DNA of 64,000 bases. Origin: Ceratothoa steindachneri (lineage: Eukaryota > Arthropoda > Malacostraca > Isopoda > Cymothoidae). Position 1 is the first letter of the stretch; the number at the start of each line of letters is the position of its first letter. The stretch is from the NCBI GenBank assembly GCA_963969495.1, contig OZ018317.1, positions 219,050,691 through 219,114,690 of the forward strand. The letters run 5' to 3'. The notes beneath the pieces are model-generated. The model saw only the letters and a program-made list of their open reading frames with translations, was not told the DNA's origin and did no database searches. Position numbers and translations under genes: made by a program. Below are positions 21,387 to 32,220 of the stretch, one piece after another.

Positions 21387-23703
21387 ATGGCTACTCGTAT
21401 TAGGTACATCAGACGTCTAAAAATCTTCTCCCTAAACGTAAACGGTTGGAAGTCAAAAAGTAGAGCTTATAACGAAATCATAAGATCCGTTCATCCAGAC
21501 ATCGTTCTTATTTCTGAGCACGGCTTGAAAAGGGAAAACGAATTCATAAAGATATTTAACAACGAAGTGTTGATGGGAAGCCACTCGAGAGAGAGGTTCG
21601 ATGGAGTAGCCATTGCCATCAAAAAGGGGATTAAGTTCAAAGAGATACAGGGTTTAGAAGAATGTTACCTGGCAATCGAAATTCTCATGACGTTCGATGA
21701 CCTGGTAATCTCAGTCGGATATCAAACTCCCAGGCGCCCATAGATTCAGATCCCCAATTTCCTACGACTGTTTAGGAGAGTATCCTCGGCAATTCTAATC
21801 GGTGATTTAAATACCCGATGTACGGAAGCCGGCTATGCAACAGCTTTCAACGGAGCCGGTAACTCACTAACCTTCTAATTGAGAGAGGCATAGTACAGAG
21901 AGAAGGACCCAACTTCGCCAATTCCATACAGAGAGATCGTCGACCACCCCGGATATTGTGCTGACTAACCGAAACTTCTCTCTGAATCCGGTGACTCTCA
22001 CTAACCCTTTCGCCCCGTCAGATCATGTTAGTATGATAACCCACATATCCAGTATCCACCTCCCCGATCCAGGTGAAAATCCCCAAACGCAGATGCCTGA
22101 CAAGAACCAACTGGGAAACATACCGTGAGCATCTACAGCACGTGCATGTTGAACAATTGGATGGTGCATCGCTAGAAGAAATTGAAGCAAAACTTGACCA
22201 TCTCACATCAAAGATCTTAGAGGCTGACCGGTTGACTGTCCCATGGAAGGAATACAAAATACTGCCCACTCTAAGATGGAACCACAACGTTCAGGATAAG
22301 ATGGATCAACTAGAGGCAGCCATCTATTTTATAAACTTATTTGGGATCTGGGCGCGTCGACGTCAAGAAATAAGAGAACTAAGGAACGACATCAGACATC
22401 TCATAATGGAAAAGTTAAGAGAGCAATGGGATGAATTAATCGCTAACTTTGACGCTGAAGGTGACCCTTCAAAAATTCTGGAGCCAACTGAATAGACTGC
22501 GAGGCTCTCCACCCAAGAATCGTATAAAAATCCAAGCGAATGGCGTGGAATACACGGAAGACGAGGACATCGAACGCGAATTTAGAAATTATTGGCAAAT
22601 CCGTTTTCGCATTAGTCAAGAATAGAACGAATTCTTCGATGAACAACATGAGGAGAATGTTCTCTCAAGTACTCGAGAACTGGGGGCTGACCTCACACCT
22701 CATTATTTGGTTGACAGAACACGACTCGCAAGGGAAGAAAGTAAACCCTTCTCAAACGAAGAATATGAAATAGTTCTGCAGAGTTTTAAACAAAAAGCAC
22801 CAGGGATAACTGGCATAACCAAAATGCATTTACTTAACGCCCCCAATAACTTCAATCAGACCCTTCTTGATGTGTTTAATGCCTGCCTCAACATGGCTAC
22901 TTTCCGGACCACTCGAAAAAAGCCCGGATGATATTTATATTAAAGCCTGGCAAGCCGAAGAAAGAGATCAGCAGTTACAGACCAATCTTGTTGCTAGAAT
23001 TCATGGGCAAACTTCTGGAAAAGCTTCTGAACAACATACTTAAGACTTTTCTAGAACGCAAAAACCTATATAATACCCAACAACACGGCTTCCGGAGGAA
23101 ACTTGGCACATAATCGGCTCTAGCTCTGATCACGGAAAATATAGCTATTGGAAAGGCCAGAAGTGGCAACGTCAACATGGTACTTCGAGACGTGGCTTCA
23201 GCCTTCGACAAGGTGTGGCTCCTGTGGCTGAAAAAGAAAATAAGTGAACTGGGTACGGATCAAAACCTAAAAAAGGTACTATGTGACTACCTGGAAGATC
23301 GGTAGGCAGTCGTGAGAGTTAATGGCATCGAAGGGGAGCCTTTCAACCTGGAAGCAGGATTGCCACAAATCAGTTTCCTCAGCCCTACTCTATACGCGAC
23401 ATATATCGGAGACCTGCCTTACCCTGACCAAAACCTCACTCAATACGTCCAGCTGGCGAATGATATAACAAAAGTCATCACCAGCTTGTACAAAAGCGCT
23501 GTGGACATCGCAAACAGAACAAGCTGGGAGATCGGAATCATCAACAATTTCGAAAAATTGAACAAGATTAAAACTAATGTTCAAAAATTTAAGATAATAC
23601 CTATGGACCGTCGGAAAACAGCGGACGTGTTGGTGCAGGACGAGCCCTAAGATTATTCTAGAGAAGGTCGGGAACTTGGCTTGAAATTTACCTCAAATGG
23701 TTA
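21387..23703 (+). pseudogene. family J copy 3 ORF2 (EN-RT)
   Basis: The best-covered ORF2 of the family. EN: KIFSLNVNGWKSKSRAYNEI (21420), VLISEHGLKRENEF, FDGVAIAIKKGIKFKEI, LIGDLNTRC near 21800 and the intact SDHVSMITHI box near 22020. Linker 22073-22495. RT fingers: SFKQKAPGITGITKMHLL (22785), IFILKPGKPKKEISSYRPI (22930). Palm: LRDVASAFDKVWLLWLKK (23185), AGLPQISFLSPTLYATYIG, then QLANDITKVI near 23450-23470. Here the YADD box is LAND, so a catalytic aspartate is lost. An in-frame TAG lies near 23304. Homology ends abruptly at about 23703. Confidence 0.85.
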
Positions 23704-24180
23704 TGCAGCAGAATGGCCCTTTTTATCACTCCACATTTGACACCGCTTTTGTCGTGATATTCTTTGTGGTCGTGATATACTTCTTTGATGAAGTCGGCTT
23801 TTTTCTAAGACTGCAAATATTGTTGATTCAAAGAAGAGCCGATTCAAACACATAAGGATATAGAGAAACGCACAAGAATTCCTCAAATAAACTTATATTT
23901 TAAATTTAACAAGTTTACTACACAAAAACTAAACATTAACCACAGAAACCCTCCGAAGATTAAAATACACAATAATTACTTCATTTAGCTTGACCCTCTA
24001 ATGATGGCTAAATTCGATACGCACTTCAATCTACATGAAATAGGCTAATTGTCCCTACTAAGGTTTAAATACCCCAGGAATGTTATTGCCTTCAAGTCGC
24101 GCGCCGACCGGCCAGATGGAGGGAGTCAAGATCATGAGGCATTTTGGCGAGTGCAGTAGATGGGGGTCCACCCAGTATTC
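23704..24180. other. unassigned AT-rich segment
   Basis: Begins where the LINE stops. No ORF above 61 codons and no motif recognised. GC content rises after 24100. Confidence 0.5.
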
Positions 24181-24816
24181 AGGAAGGGGTCTTCAAGGAC
24201 GAGAACAATCACTTACTCTCTGGCGAGAGTAAGTCAAACTTGGTTCTTAAACCAAGTTAACTTAGAGTTCGGTGTGACCACCGGGTAACGAGCTCGAGGG
24301 GGAGCTGTTCTCCTTCGTTACTTATTCCTCATATGGGAGGACTGTACTCAGGGAAGGGGGATCTTCTTCAAGGGCGAGGATCGAGGAGGGGGGTTTCTCT
24401 GACGAGAATAAGTTGAACTTGAATAAGTTAACTTAAAGGTCGGTTTGGTAACCAGGAACTAGCTCGAGGATGAGCTTCTTCTTAGTTCCAGCCTTCCTCA
24501 AGGGCGAGTATAACGGAGAGAAGATCGGTAGGCAGTCGTGAGAGTTAATGGCATCTGACGAGAATAAGTTGAACCAGTTCCTCAACCAAGTTAACTTATG
24601 AGTTTGGTGTGACCACCGAGTAACGGGCTCGAGGGGGAGCCTTTTCCTTCTTCTTTTCTTAATTCCTCAAGGACGAGGAATGCCACTCGTGTTTAAGATG
24701 CACCAGGATATGAGGAGTCTCTCTGACGAGAGTAAGTTAAACTTGAACAAGTGAACTTAACGTTCGGTTTGATAACCAGGGACTAGCTCGAGGATGAACT
24801 GCTTCTTATCCCTTTA
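24181..24816 (+). repeat. alternating A-B-A-B tandem repeat array
   Basis: Four imperfect units of roughly 100-180 bp share the order CTCTGACGAGAATAAGTT, AAGTTAACTTA, GTTCGGTnTGA, GAGCTCGAGG or TAGCTCGAGG, then CCTCAAGGACGAG. Units 1 and 3 carry GTGTGACCACCG and a GGGGGAGC end. Units 2 and 4 carry GGTTTG and AACCAGG with a GATGA end. Like units are about 325-340 bp apart, so the array is a two-step (higher-order) repeat. Unit 3 contains a 36-bp piece of LINE RT at 24520-24555. Confidence 0.8.
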
Positions 24817-24942
24817 GGTAGCCCTGCCTCTCTTGCAGGGAACTTTGTAGTCTGGCGACCCAAGTATTCTACCTGTCCAGTCTCGGTAGCCCGGCTTCTA
24901 TCCGGGGACTTCGTAGCCTGGAGACTGACGTATTCTACCTCG
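24817..24942 (+). repeat. two tandem copies of a ~68-bp unit
   Basis: GGTAGCCC...GGGAACTTTGTAGTCTGG...GTATTCTACCT at 24817-24884 is repeated in diverged form at 24885-24942. It directly follows the alternating array. Confidence 0.75.
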
Positions 24943-26178
24943 TTTTTCCTCTGTGTTTCTTATTCATACCTCGTCACTCCACTGGGGGAGGGGTAGGAGG
25001 GGGGCGGCTTGTGGACGGGCCCAGGAGGGTTCTTATTCAAACGGGTTTTCTCACCAATTCTTACCTCGGCTCCCCTTAGCCTTCGAGCTTGAGAGAAACG
25101 CGTCTCCAATTTCTTATTTGAAGTGAAATTCAATATACCCTCGTAAGGGAGATCTTGCAGTTTAAAACCTTTAGGCTTTTCATAGCGACGAGTGGCGAGG
25201 CGCTGTGGTTACGAGTTTGACCTCACTGTGCCGAGGCCGGATGTTTTTTGCGGTAACTGCCTCGTGCCTCCATTGAGAGAGAACGGGGGATTGACGATTC
25301 CCCTACAGGTTACAACGCTCATTACAAAGATAAAGCTGTTGTAGGAGAATAGCATAATGCTCCCAAGTTTTGCCCACCTCCCTTCTGGGCGGGCCGCTTA
25401 TCAACCCTTCCACCTCCGTTGATCGATAAATGGAAGCCCATCTTTGCTTCCGATAGTTGCCGGAAGTTTATAAAGGACGAAATAGAGTAGCTTGCCATCT
25501 AATCTACTTCCGGTGCCCTGAGAACCTCTCCCGAGTTTCGAGTATAAAAGACGAATTCTTTTAACCCTCAGTAGTAGAGCTCGCACAGCGTCTGGCGGGG
25601 CAGGAATTTCAATCTATCGGTGTAGTGGTAATTCGTCGAAGCATGAAGTCTTCAGGGAGGAGATCGGTCTCAGTTAGGGAGGCTCCTTACCCCGCTGGTC
25701 CGCAAGTCAGTGCGGACACAAGCTCGTACTCACGTGTAAGAGACGAAGCTGCAAACAGCCTCAGTCTGGTTCCCTAAGCGAGAAAACTACATCTCAGCTT
25801 TTCTCTGTTACCCTACGCGTCGATAGGTCACTTCGACCCCCACCCTCACAAAGGCACCCAAGATTCCTCGGAGTTCACGAGCGTGGGGTCCTCTGTAACA
25901 AGAAGCTCCCGTCACCGCCTTCTTCCAGCAAAATCATGACGGAATTTTGGGATCAGGTCGGTCCCTGGAGAACCTAACTCATCGTCTCCACCCATTATCT
26001 CACCACCTTCACTCACCAGCGCAACCAGAACATCAGGTTTCAAGGTAACCCTTCCCATTCACATTCCCTGACTTCACCACGAAGCTTACCAGCATTACAA
26101 GTGTATAGGGATTTGTATGGTGAATAGAAATTTTCAAGCCAAAGAAGATATCCGAGATTCACTTATTAATTTATCTCT

Positions 26179-26180
<2 letters not shown>
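24943..26180. other. unassigned GC-richer block
   Basis: Over 1.2 kb with no supported ORF. A small perfect hairpin, GTCCGCA/TGCGGAC, lies at 25698-25717. The composition and the tandem repeats before it would suit a non-coding LTR or UTR of an unrecognised element, but this cannot be shown from the sequence alone. Confidence 0.45.

Positions 26181-26248
<68 letters not shown>
26181..26248. repeat. (TA)n microsatellite
   Basis: About 68 bp of pure TA. Confidence 0.98.
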
Positions 26249-26251
<3 letters not shown>

Positions 26252-26446
26252 CTTGTTTAATGTTCTTTAAAACTTTATTTTCATATTTTTGTGTATCTAA
26301 CTTCTTTTGAGTCTCTTGCTGGCAAAGTTGATTCCAACCCTTCTGTAACCAACCTCTAAGCACTCTGAGTCAATAAACCCATTCAGGACACGGGCCGAAC
26401 GAAGTATAAGGAGTAGTTGACGACTCCTCCGCCTTCGGGATAATAG

Positions 26447-26611
<165 letters not shown>

Positions 26612-26635
26612 AAGAGTCGGGGAAACCTCCAACCA

Positions 26636-27580
26636 CCCCTCGGCCTATTCCTCGACAGTTGCCAAGGCCACAAGGAAATTTCGGGCCCTCTATCGCCTCA
26701 AATGACTCTCAATAAAGAACAAGAAGAAACTGTACATGTTGTTAATAAGGCCAAACCTCCTGGATCCTGCCATCCCCATCCATACTCTGAGCAAGTCCGT
26801 CATCAGAAAAGCACAAGTTGTACAGAACAAGGCAATTCGCTTTTATAACCAATGTAACCCTGTGGGACCCACATCCCTTCAGAATTGGAAGATATAGAAC
26901 CCATCAACGTCACCCTAAACATACGTGCAGGAAACCTATGGCAGAAGATCTATCAAGCCATCCCTGCTGAATTACAAAACCCTATCAGACTACCTAATGA
27001 AGAACCTAACTTGACTTTTAAACTTTTAAACGACCCGATTTATGGATAAACCTAACAGATTTAACAATATTTAATAAGTAAAACTAAAAAACAAGCCAAA
27101 AACAAAAGATCCTAGGTGGACACAATCTACAGAAAAGAATAACTTAAAAGTTTGAAAAGATCCGAAGTGGACAACTTTAGTAAAATAAAATAAACAATCA
27201 ATTAACTAAAAGATCCGAAGTGAACAAACTAATATTAAAAGTAAACAATAAGAGTGAAGATAAACAAGTAATAAATTTTAGTACATATGAAAATAACAAC
27301 CGATCTAAATGAAGAAATAAGACTGAAAAACAGCAAAATCGAAAGTGTAAAATCAAGTCTAAGACCTATTATGAGAGATCATAAACCTTATGACAAACCT
27401 TGAAAGCTGAATAATCAAAAGACAGCAAAATGTATTACAACAAATGAACATTTACTGAGGTAGCCAGACAACTTGGCACACATACCCTACTACTAAAAAA
27501 ACACATTTTCTATCTATTTCCTACGTTCGATCTACACACCTTCTATCTTTTACGATCATTGATCGTTCTTCATTCATGAT
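26636..27580 (+). pseudogene. family J LINE, copy 4 (RT thumb and 3' UTR)
   Basis: A short 5'-truncated plus-strand copy. The reading near 26660-27030 includes [31 protein letters not shown] and [13 protein letters not shown], homologous to copy 2 at 18540-18700. Stops and shifts are present. The 3' UTR (27030-27580) is A-rich, holds GTAGCCAGACAACTTGGCAC near 27460 and TTTTCTATCTATTTCC, and ends with short GATCATT-type repeats and TTCATTCATG, matching the end of copy 2. Copy 5 begins right after it. Confidence 0.77.
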
Positions 27581-28720
27581 ATCACTGGTGATCCCTGATA
27601 CATTCAGGAATCCCAGTGCTCAGGCTCTCGAGATTGCAAACGAAATTCAGACCGTAAATGAATACGAAAGAAAGTGGAAGATCCGCACAAATAGCCGTAA
27701 ATTCAAGATCCTCGCCCTTGGCCGCAGTAAAAAAGAGGATATAACAATAGGGCAGCTAATATTCTCCTATTATCAAGAAGGGAGTGTTATGGGGCTCCAC
27801 ATCACATCTACCGGATATAGCCACCATTTCATAATGCTGGAAAATCTGGCGAAGTTAGAACTCAACAAACTCCACAGATTTAGAAATCTGAGCTCTAACA
27901 ACATCAAAAAAATATATCTCATGCATATTCGAGCAACGCTCATATAACCCGCAGTGGTGACCCAAACCATCAGTACGTCTCGCTTGAAGCGCCTGCAAAG
28001 AGTCCAGAACAAGTCAACTAACTATATAAACAAACGCAGAAAGAGAGATCGAATACCCCAAAGAGAATTCCGCCGGAGAGTCACTTTGGAATCAATCAAT
28101 CTGGTAACCCAAAGTCTGATCAAAAGAACATGGAGGAGGATCCTGAATGAAACAGCACCCGAACTAGCTGAGGGTCTAAACACCCCAACGAACAAAAGGG
28201 AGAAAGTGGCCAGAGCAAGGCAATTTCTGAGCTCGAGACAATGGTCCGAGGAACAGTTGGCACCATTGTTCCCATAGATATCACACTGCACAAACAACTA
28301 CACATACTATATATTAACAAATACACTCACAAACATGAATGAATGTGTTTGAATAAAATAAAAAAAAGGCAGAGAAGAAAGATACTAGAAAAAAATAATA
28401 ATAAAAATAAATATAAATATATATTATAATTTTTAAAAATAAGTTCAAAGTTAAGGAAAATAAAAATAAGGTTGCAAAATAAGTATAAAAGAAAAGCTTA
28501 AATGCGTTAAAACACAAAACTCAGGTTCACACAACAATACAAGTTACAGGATTTAAGGTCTTGGACAAAAGAAAACAAAATCTAAGAAAAATGAAAAGCA
28601 TAACCCTCACTACCAGGGCAAACTCTACACACTCTCTTCACCCACAATCTATCATCTTCTTATCTTCCACACTATTTTTTTTTCTTAATTAATATTCATC
28701 AATTCAATTCAATTTTTATT
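27581..28720 (+). pseudogene. family J LINE, copy 5 (RT C-terminal part and 3' UTR)
   Basis: Reading 27576-27947: ALEIANEIQTVNEYERKWKI, TNSRKFKILALGRSK, then GLHITSTGYSHHF and IYLMHIRATLI. It continues in another frame at 27954-28277 (RLKRLQRVQNKSTNYINKRR, RDRIPQREFRRRV). This is the region after the catalytic box. The 3' UTR is A-rich and ends near 28700 with ACCAGGGCAAACTC and CAATCTATCATC, related to the ends of copies 2 and 4. Copies 4 and 5 lie head-to-tail with almost no gap. Confidence 0.78.
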
Positions 28721-28805
28721 CATTTTAGACCCAGAATAAGAAAAACCGACTTGGAAATGGTGAACACATAAAAATTTAGTGAAAAATCACTCCTAAAAAT
28801 TTATA

Positions 28806-28809
<4 letters not shown>

Positions 28810-28890
<81 letters not shown>
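28810..28890. repeat. (TA)n microsatellite left of a palindrome
   Basis: About 80 bp TA. Confidence 0.98.
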
Positions 28891-28892
<2 letters not shown>

Positions 28893-28933
28893 CACGGTGA
28901 ATGTAAGGACACATATGAGGCTGAGGTACATGG

Positions 28934-29068
28934 GATTTATTTATGGAACAACGTTTCGGGTGTATCACCCATCTTCAGGTTCTAAAACATAAATTAACTG
29001 TATTAGATTAATTTATGTTTTAGAACCTGAAGATGGGTGATACGGCCGAAACGTTGTTCCATAAATAA

Positions 29069-29071
<3 letters not shown>
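28934..29071. repeat. 138-bp palindrome between (TA)n arrays, hammerhead-core-like
   Basis: Arms at 28934-28997 and 29008-29071 (64 nt each, 62 matching) around a 10-nt loop, ctgtattaga. Each arm contains, read in one direction, CTGAAGATGGGTGATACACC followed by CGAAACGTT. That is a small GGGTG/CACCC hairpin between CTGAAGA and GAAA. The two arm mismatches both fall in this inner stem, where the right arm has CGGCC. CUGANGA-stem-GAAA is the hammerhead ribozyme core layout, which is known from Penelope-like elements. Cleavage-competent stems I and III are not clear, so function is a hypothesis. Confidence 0.85.

Positions 29072-29133
<62 letters not shown>
29072..29133. repeat. (TA)n microsatellite right of the palindrome
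   Basis: About 62 bp TA. Confidence 0.98.
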
Positions 29134-29136
<3 letters not shown>

Positions 29137-29689
29137 ATACTCGGAAAGGAAACCAAACTAATGTATTCTGTCTAAGAAACTATTTATGTATAGATATTAA
29201 AAATATGATCTCCTGACAATCCCGGGAGAATGAATTCTTTAATTCTTACTTATATTTATATAACTCTGCCACTCTTCTCCGCTATTTTTTTCCCTCAAAC
29301 TTTCATCACTATAACTTTATATTTTTTTACATAAACATATGTATTTATACTCTGAATGTTTGTGAAAAAACTTATTGTATTCTTTCTATCTAAATAAATA
29401 GTTTACATTAATTTTACACCGGATTTCTTGGATGAAATACATTTGCTATTTACATCCCGCTACCCGGTAAAGGAGGTAGCGGTTTCGGAAGTCCGAAAAA
29501 CGCATTCGCTTAGTAAAGAACTGAGCACCGACGACTAAAGTTAATACTACAATTTTTATTCGTTAAGAAAAAGATAATACTACAATTTTATTCTTAGAGT
29601 TAATAATTAAATATGGGTTTAATATCTCGTTTCTCCCTTTACAACACATTGATTTCCCTCTACATGGAATTTTGGTTTGTTTTGGTTTA
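29134..29689. other. unassigned
   Basis: AT-rich sequence, no ORF of note. Its right end leads into LTR-like sequence on the minus strand. Confidence 0.4.
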
Positions 29690-29850
29690 CATACTGTGAA
29701 CCTTTTATAGAATTTTATAAGACTTCAAAATGCTCATCTTTGAAGTACTTTTGACTCGAATGCGATTCTTTAATGTGGTTCCAGCACCACAGGTTAACCT
29801 GAATTCTTCCCTATGGGGAGTCCGAGAAAAGGGCGTTGAACATTAATAAT
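29690..29850 (-). repeat. gypsy LTR fragment related to 17640-17795
   Basis: Read on the minus strand it has TTCTCGGACTCC, CTGTGGTGCTG, TCAAAGATGAGCATTTTGAA and GTTCACAGTATG in the same order as the LTR-like region after the gypsy remnant at 17.6 kb. It is a second, isolated piece of that LTR family. Confidence 0.7.
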
Positions 29851-30620
29851 GATTATCTTTCACAGAATTGATACTAAATAACAGAAGCTCAAACAGGCCA
29901 ATAGCAGCGATCACAAACTCTCTCAGATCCGAATGTTCTCCACACTTGAGAAAGGTATAATACTGAATTCAATTAATATTTTGGGGATTTAGCTTTTATT
30001 TTGACGTGTATCATATAAGGTACATTCGATCGCAACGGTTTAAATAACTGTTTTATGTATATTCTAAATTATTATGACTTATAAAAGAAATCTAAACATT
30101 ACCGAGTCTGAAATGTGTGTGTGTGGAGGGGGGAGGGTCAGCCCCTATCTCCCCCTGGATCCGCGCCTGCTGTTTAACATTGAAATATATTAGTCTTCTG
30201 TGGCGGATCTCGGATAAAAAATGGTGGGGGAAAGCTTATCTGAATTCCTCCCTCTTGAGTAGTCTGATAAAAAAGCATTGGTCATTAATATTGTTTATTT
30301 TACACAGCATTTTGCTAATATGTAAATAACAGCAACGTACAGGAATGAGAACTAACTCTCAGATCCGATTTTTTTCCACATATCAGAAAATTATGAGTTG
30401 TTTATTTAAGTTTTGGACTTCAGCATAGGTATAATAGTGAATTAAATTATTATTTTTTAGATTTACCTGCATTTTAGACATATATCATATAAGGTTGGTT
30501 CGATCGCAACAGCTAGAAAACTGTTTTTTTTATATATATATTATGTAACATTTTCTGAATAGCAGAATACAAGCATAGCTCAAAAATGAAATATAAACAT
30601 ACGCATGTTTGAAAGGGTTA
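29801..30620 (+). repeat. diverged tandem duplication (~440-470 bp unit)
   Basis: Landmarks recur in order: CTGAATTCTTCCCT / CTGAATTCCTCCCT (29800, 30241), CATTAATA, AAATAACAG (29877, 30325), CTCTCAGATCCGA (29920, 30355), GGTATAATA (29955, 30428), ATCATATAAGGT (30010, 30484), TTCGATCGCAAC (30026, 30500) and AACTGTTTT. The spacing grows from 441 to 474 bp through indels. No ORF is kept in either unit, apart from a G-rich run at 30116-30135 in the first. Confidence 0.82.
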
Positions 30621-30639
30621 AGAACAGCCCCTAACACAG

Positions 30640-31545
30640 CATTGGTTAGGGTGTTTCACATAAACATCAACCTCCTGTTCTTTGGGGCAATTACATTGAT
30701 TAAAATGCCTATTCTAACATCAATTTCGTTCTGAACATCGATCAACCCCAGGTCGTTGAGGTGTTCTTAACCCATGTTATTCCTTAAGTACGTTTTCAGT
30801 CATTTCAGATCCCCCAAATGAACGCTCAGCCTCTTCCTTCGAGATTGGGAGAGTAATCAGGACTTGAAGGAGCTTCGCCAGGGTGGGATACATTAGGGTC
30901 AGGGTATGGGCAAGAGCATCTCCAACGTTGTCAAAACTTGATTGCTTACGGAAACTAGCGCTCTGTTTACGCCTTGATGAGGCTCAAGACTTCGATATAT
31001 GCCTCTTATATGTACTTTTGCCGCCGCCAGTAAAGCAGAAACATCTCTGTGAACGCAGGTGGACAGATGTTTGATGTTGAAGACGACTGGAAGGGTGTCG
31101 TCCCGGAATGAGCTCTGCAGCAGAGTCAACACCTGGTCCATAAACGGGACATAGACAGATAGGCGGTAATATCCCTCAGATGTCTGCTAGAGTACGTTTG
31201 ATCGCTGCATTTGCCGCCTATAAACTCGAGGTACAGGAATGGTGTCATGTAACAAGCTGATCTACTGGAGGAGCTCCCTGAGTTAAAATACGTCTTCACT
31301 TCACCGACCATAGGGTATATTGAAACGAGATTGATCGTAAGAGACTGCAAGACTTGGCTCGTCACCGAGGTGTGATATAGAACCGACTCACTGACGACAA
31401 TGCCAACCAGAAAGCGTGGCGCTCGAATTGTGATAAGTAGGAGTCCAGCCGTTGCGTTCGAGTTGCTCTCATCCTCGAAGAAGATAAAAACAACCGATAG
31501 AATTCGATGGAAACAATGGCTGAATCGTGTCATTGTGGGGGGCGC
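30640..31545 (-). pseudogene. hAT transposase C-terminal part (ZMYM1/TTF-type)
   Basis: hAT transposases cut and paste DNA with 8-bp target duplications. The minus strand shows, from 31533 down, LVGIVVSESVLYHTSVTSQ and VLQSLTINLVSIYPMVGEV. Near 31150-30900 come FMDQVLTLLQSSF and NIKHLSTCVHRD. Then comes the C-terminal dimerisation region near 30870-30690: YPTLAKLLQVLITLPISKEE, AERSF, and after a shift LKTYLRN and DVQNEIDVRIG. This fits the KRAB/ZMYM1-like hAT families. Stops, a frameshift right after AERSF and the absence of an N-terminus make it a relic. No TIR/TSD pair was found around it. Confidence 0.82.
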
Positions 31546-31959
31546 TTAATGAATTCACTTCGCTTTTCACTATGAACTAATAAAATGACCAATTTGTGGA
31601 AGGGCTTCAGCCCACTCAGCTTCCATCCTGGATTCGCGCTGGTTAGTTTTGTATTGTTATTACTACTACTCTATAAATAGGAGATTCAACATACGATGAC
31701 TACATAGTTAAGAAATATTGCCTATAAAACTTAATCAAATGTGAATATCCACAGAAAACACAACATAGTTGCCTAGTGTTCTTATTAAACTTATTTTGTT
31801 TCCTTGGATAGTCCTTTAAAATATGCTCTCAATTATGACACCCAAAACTTAAACCCAAGTTTTTCCAGCATTTACACTCAATATGATTTCTACTTTTACG
31901 GTAAATACAAACACTTTTGATCTTACACTTTTCTTCTTCTACAACTATTTCTGAAGGAG
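31546..31959. other. unassigned
   Basis: AT-rich flank of the hAT remnant, no supported feature. Confidence 0.4.
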
Positions 31960-32220
31960 ACTATACTAGCCCCCTAGCTAGTATAGTGGCTAGCGCGCTT
32001 GCCCGGCAATTATTGTGTCGGCAGCTTGAACCTTCGTCCAGATTCTTTTTAAGCTAACACTATTTACTGGGGAGGTTGCCTCCGTCACTGGGCATCACGG
32101 TGGAACTGTTGGTGAAGCTCGAAGCCATGGCAGGCAGCCCACCTATGAGAAAGAAAACTCTGATTTCAAACCCTGGAGAAGGAGAAATGCACCCTCTCCC
32201 ATTCCAGTATCGGGTATAGT
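31960..32220 (+). mobile_element. tRNA-derived SINE (SINE1), copy 1
   Basis: The head AGTGGCTAGCGCGCTTGCCC (31985-32004) resembles a tRNA A box region. GGCAGCTTGAACCTTCGTCC (32020-32039) is a degenerate B box, so an internal pol III promoter is likely. The body has ATTCTTTTTAAGCT, CACTATTTACTGGGGAGG, CCATGGCAGGCAGCCCACC and CTGATTTCAAACCCTGGA. The same order occurs reversed at 49425-49640 and in part at 59795-59880. The first bases form a foldback: ACTATACTAG (31960-31969) pairs with CTAGTATAGT (31978-31987). Confidence 0.75.

Noticed and set aside
24548..24575. CTGACGAG in the 24-kb repeats as a hammerhead core
   Set aside because: The CUGANGA half is there but no GAAA follows at a suitable distance; CTCT..AGAG is just a short hairpin.
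28810..29133. Telomeric or centromeric satellite
   Set aside because: TA arrays are short, scattered and tied to a palindrome; no telomere-type repeat such as TTAGG is present.
30116..30160. G-rich run as a quadruplex regulatory site
   Set aside because: Only two or three G-tracts with irregular spacing and no nearby gene; too weak to call.
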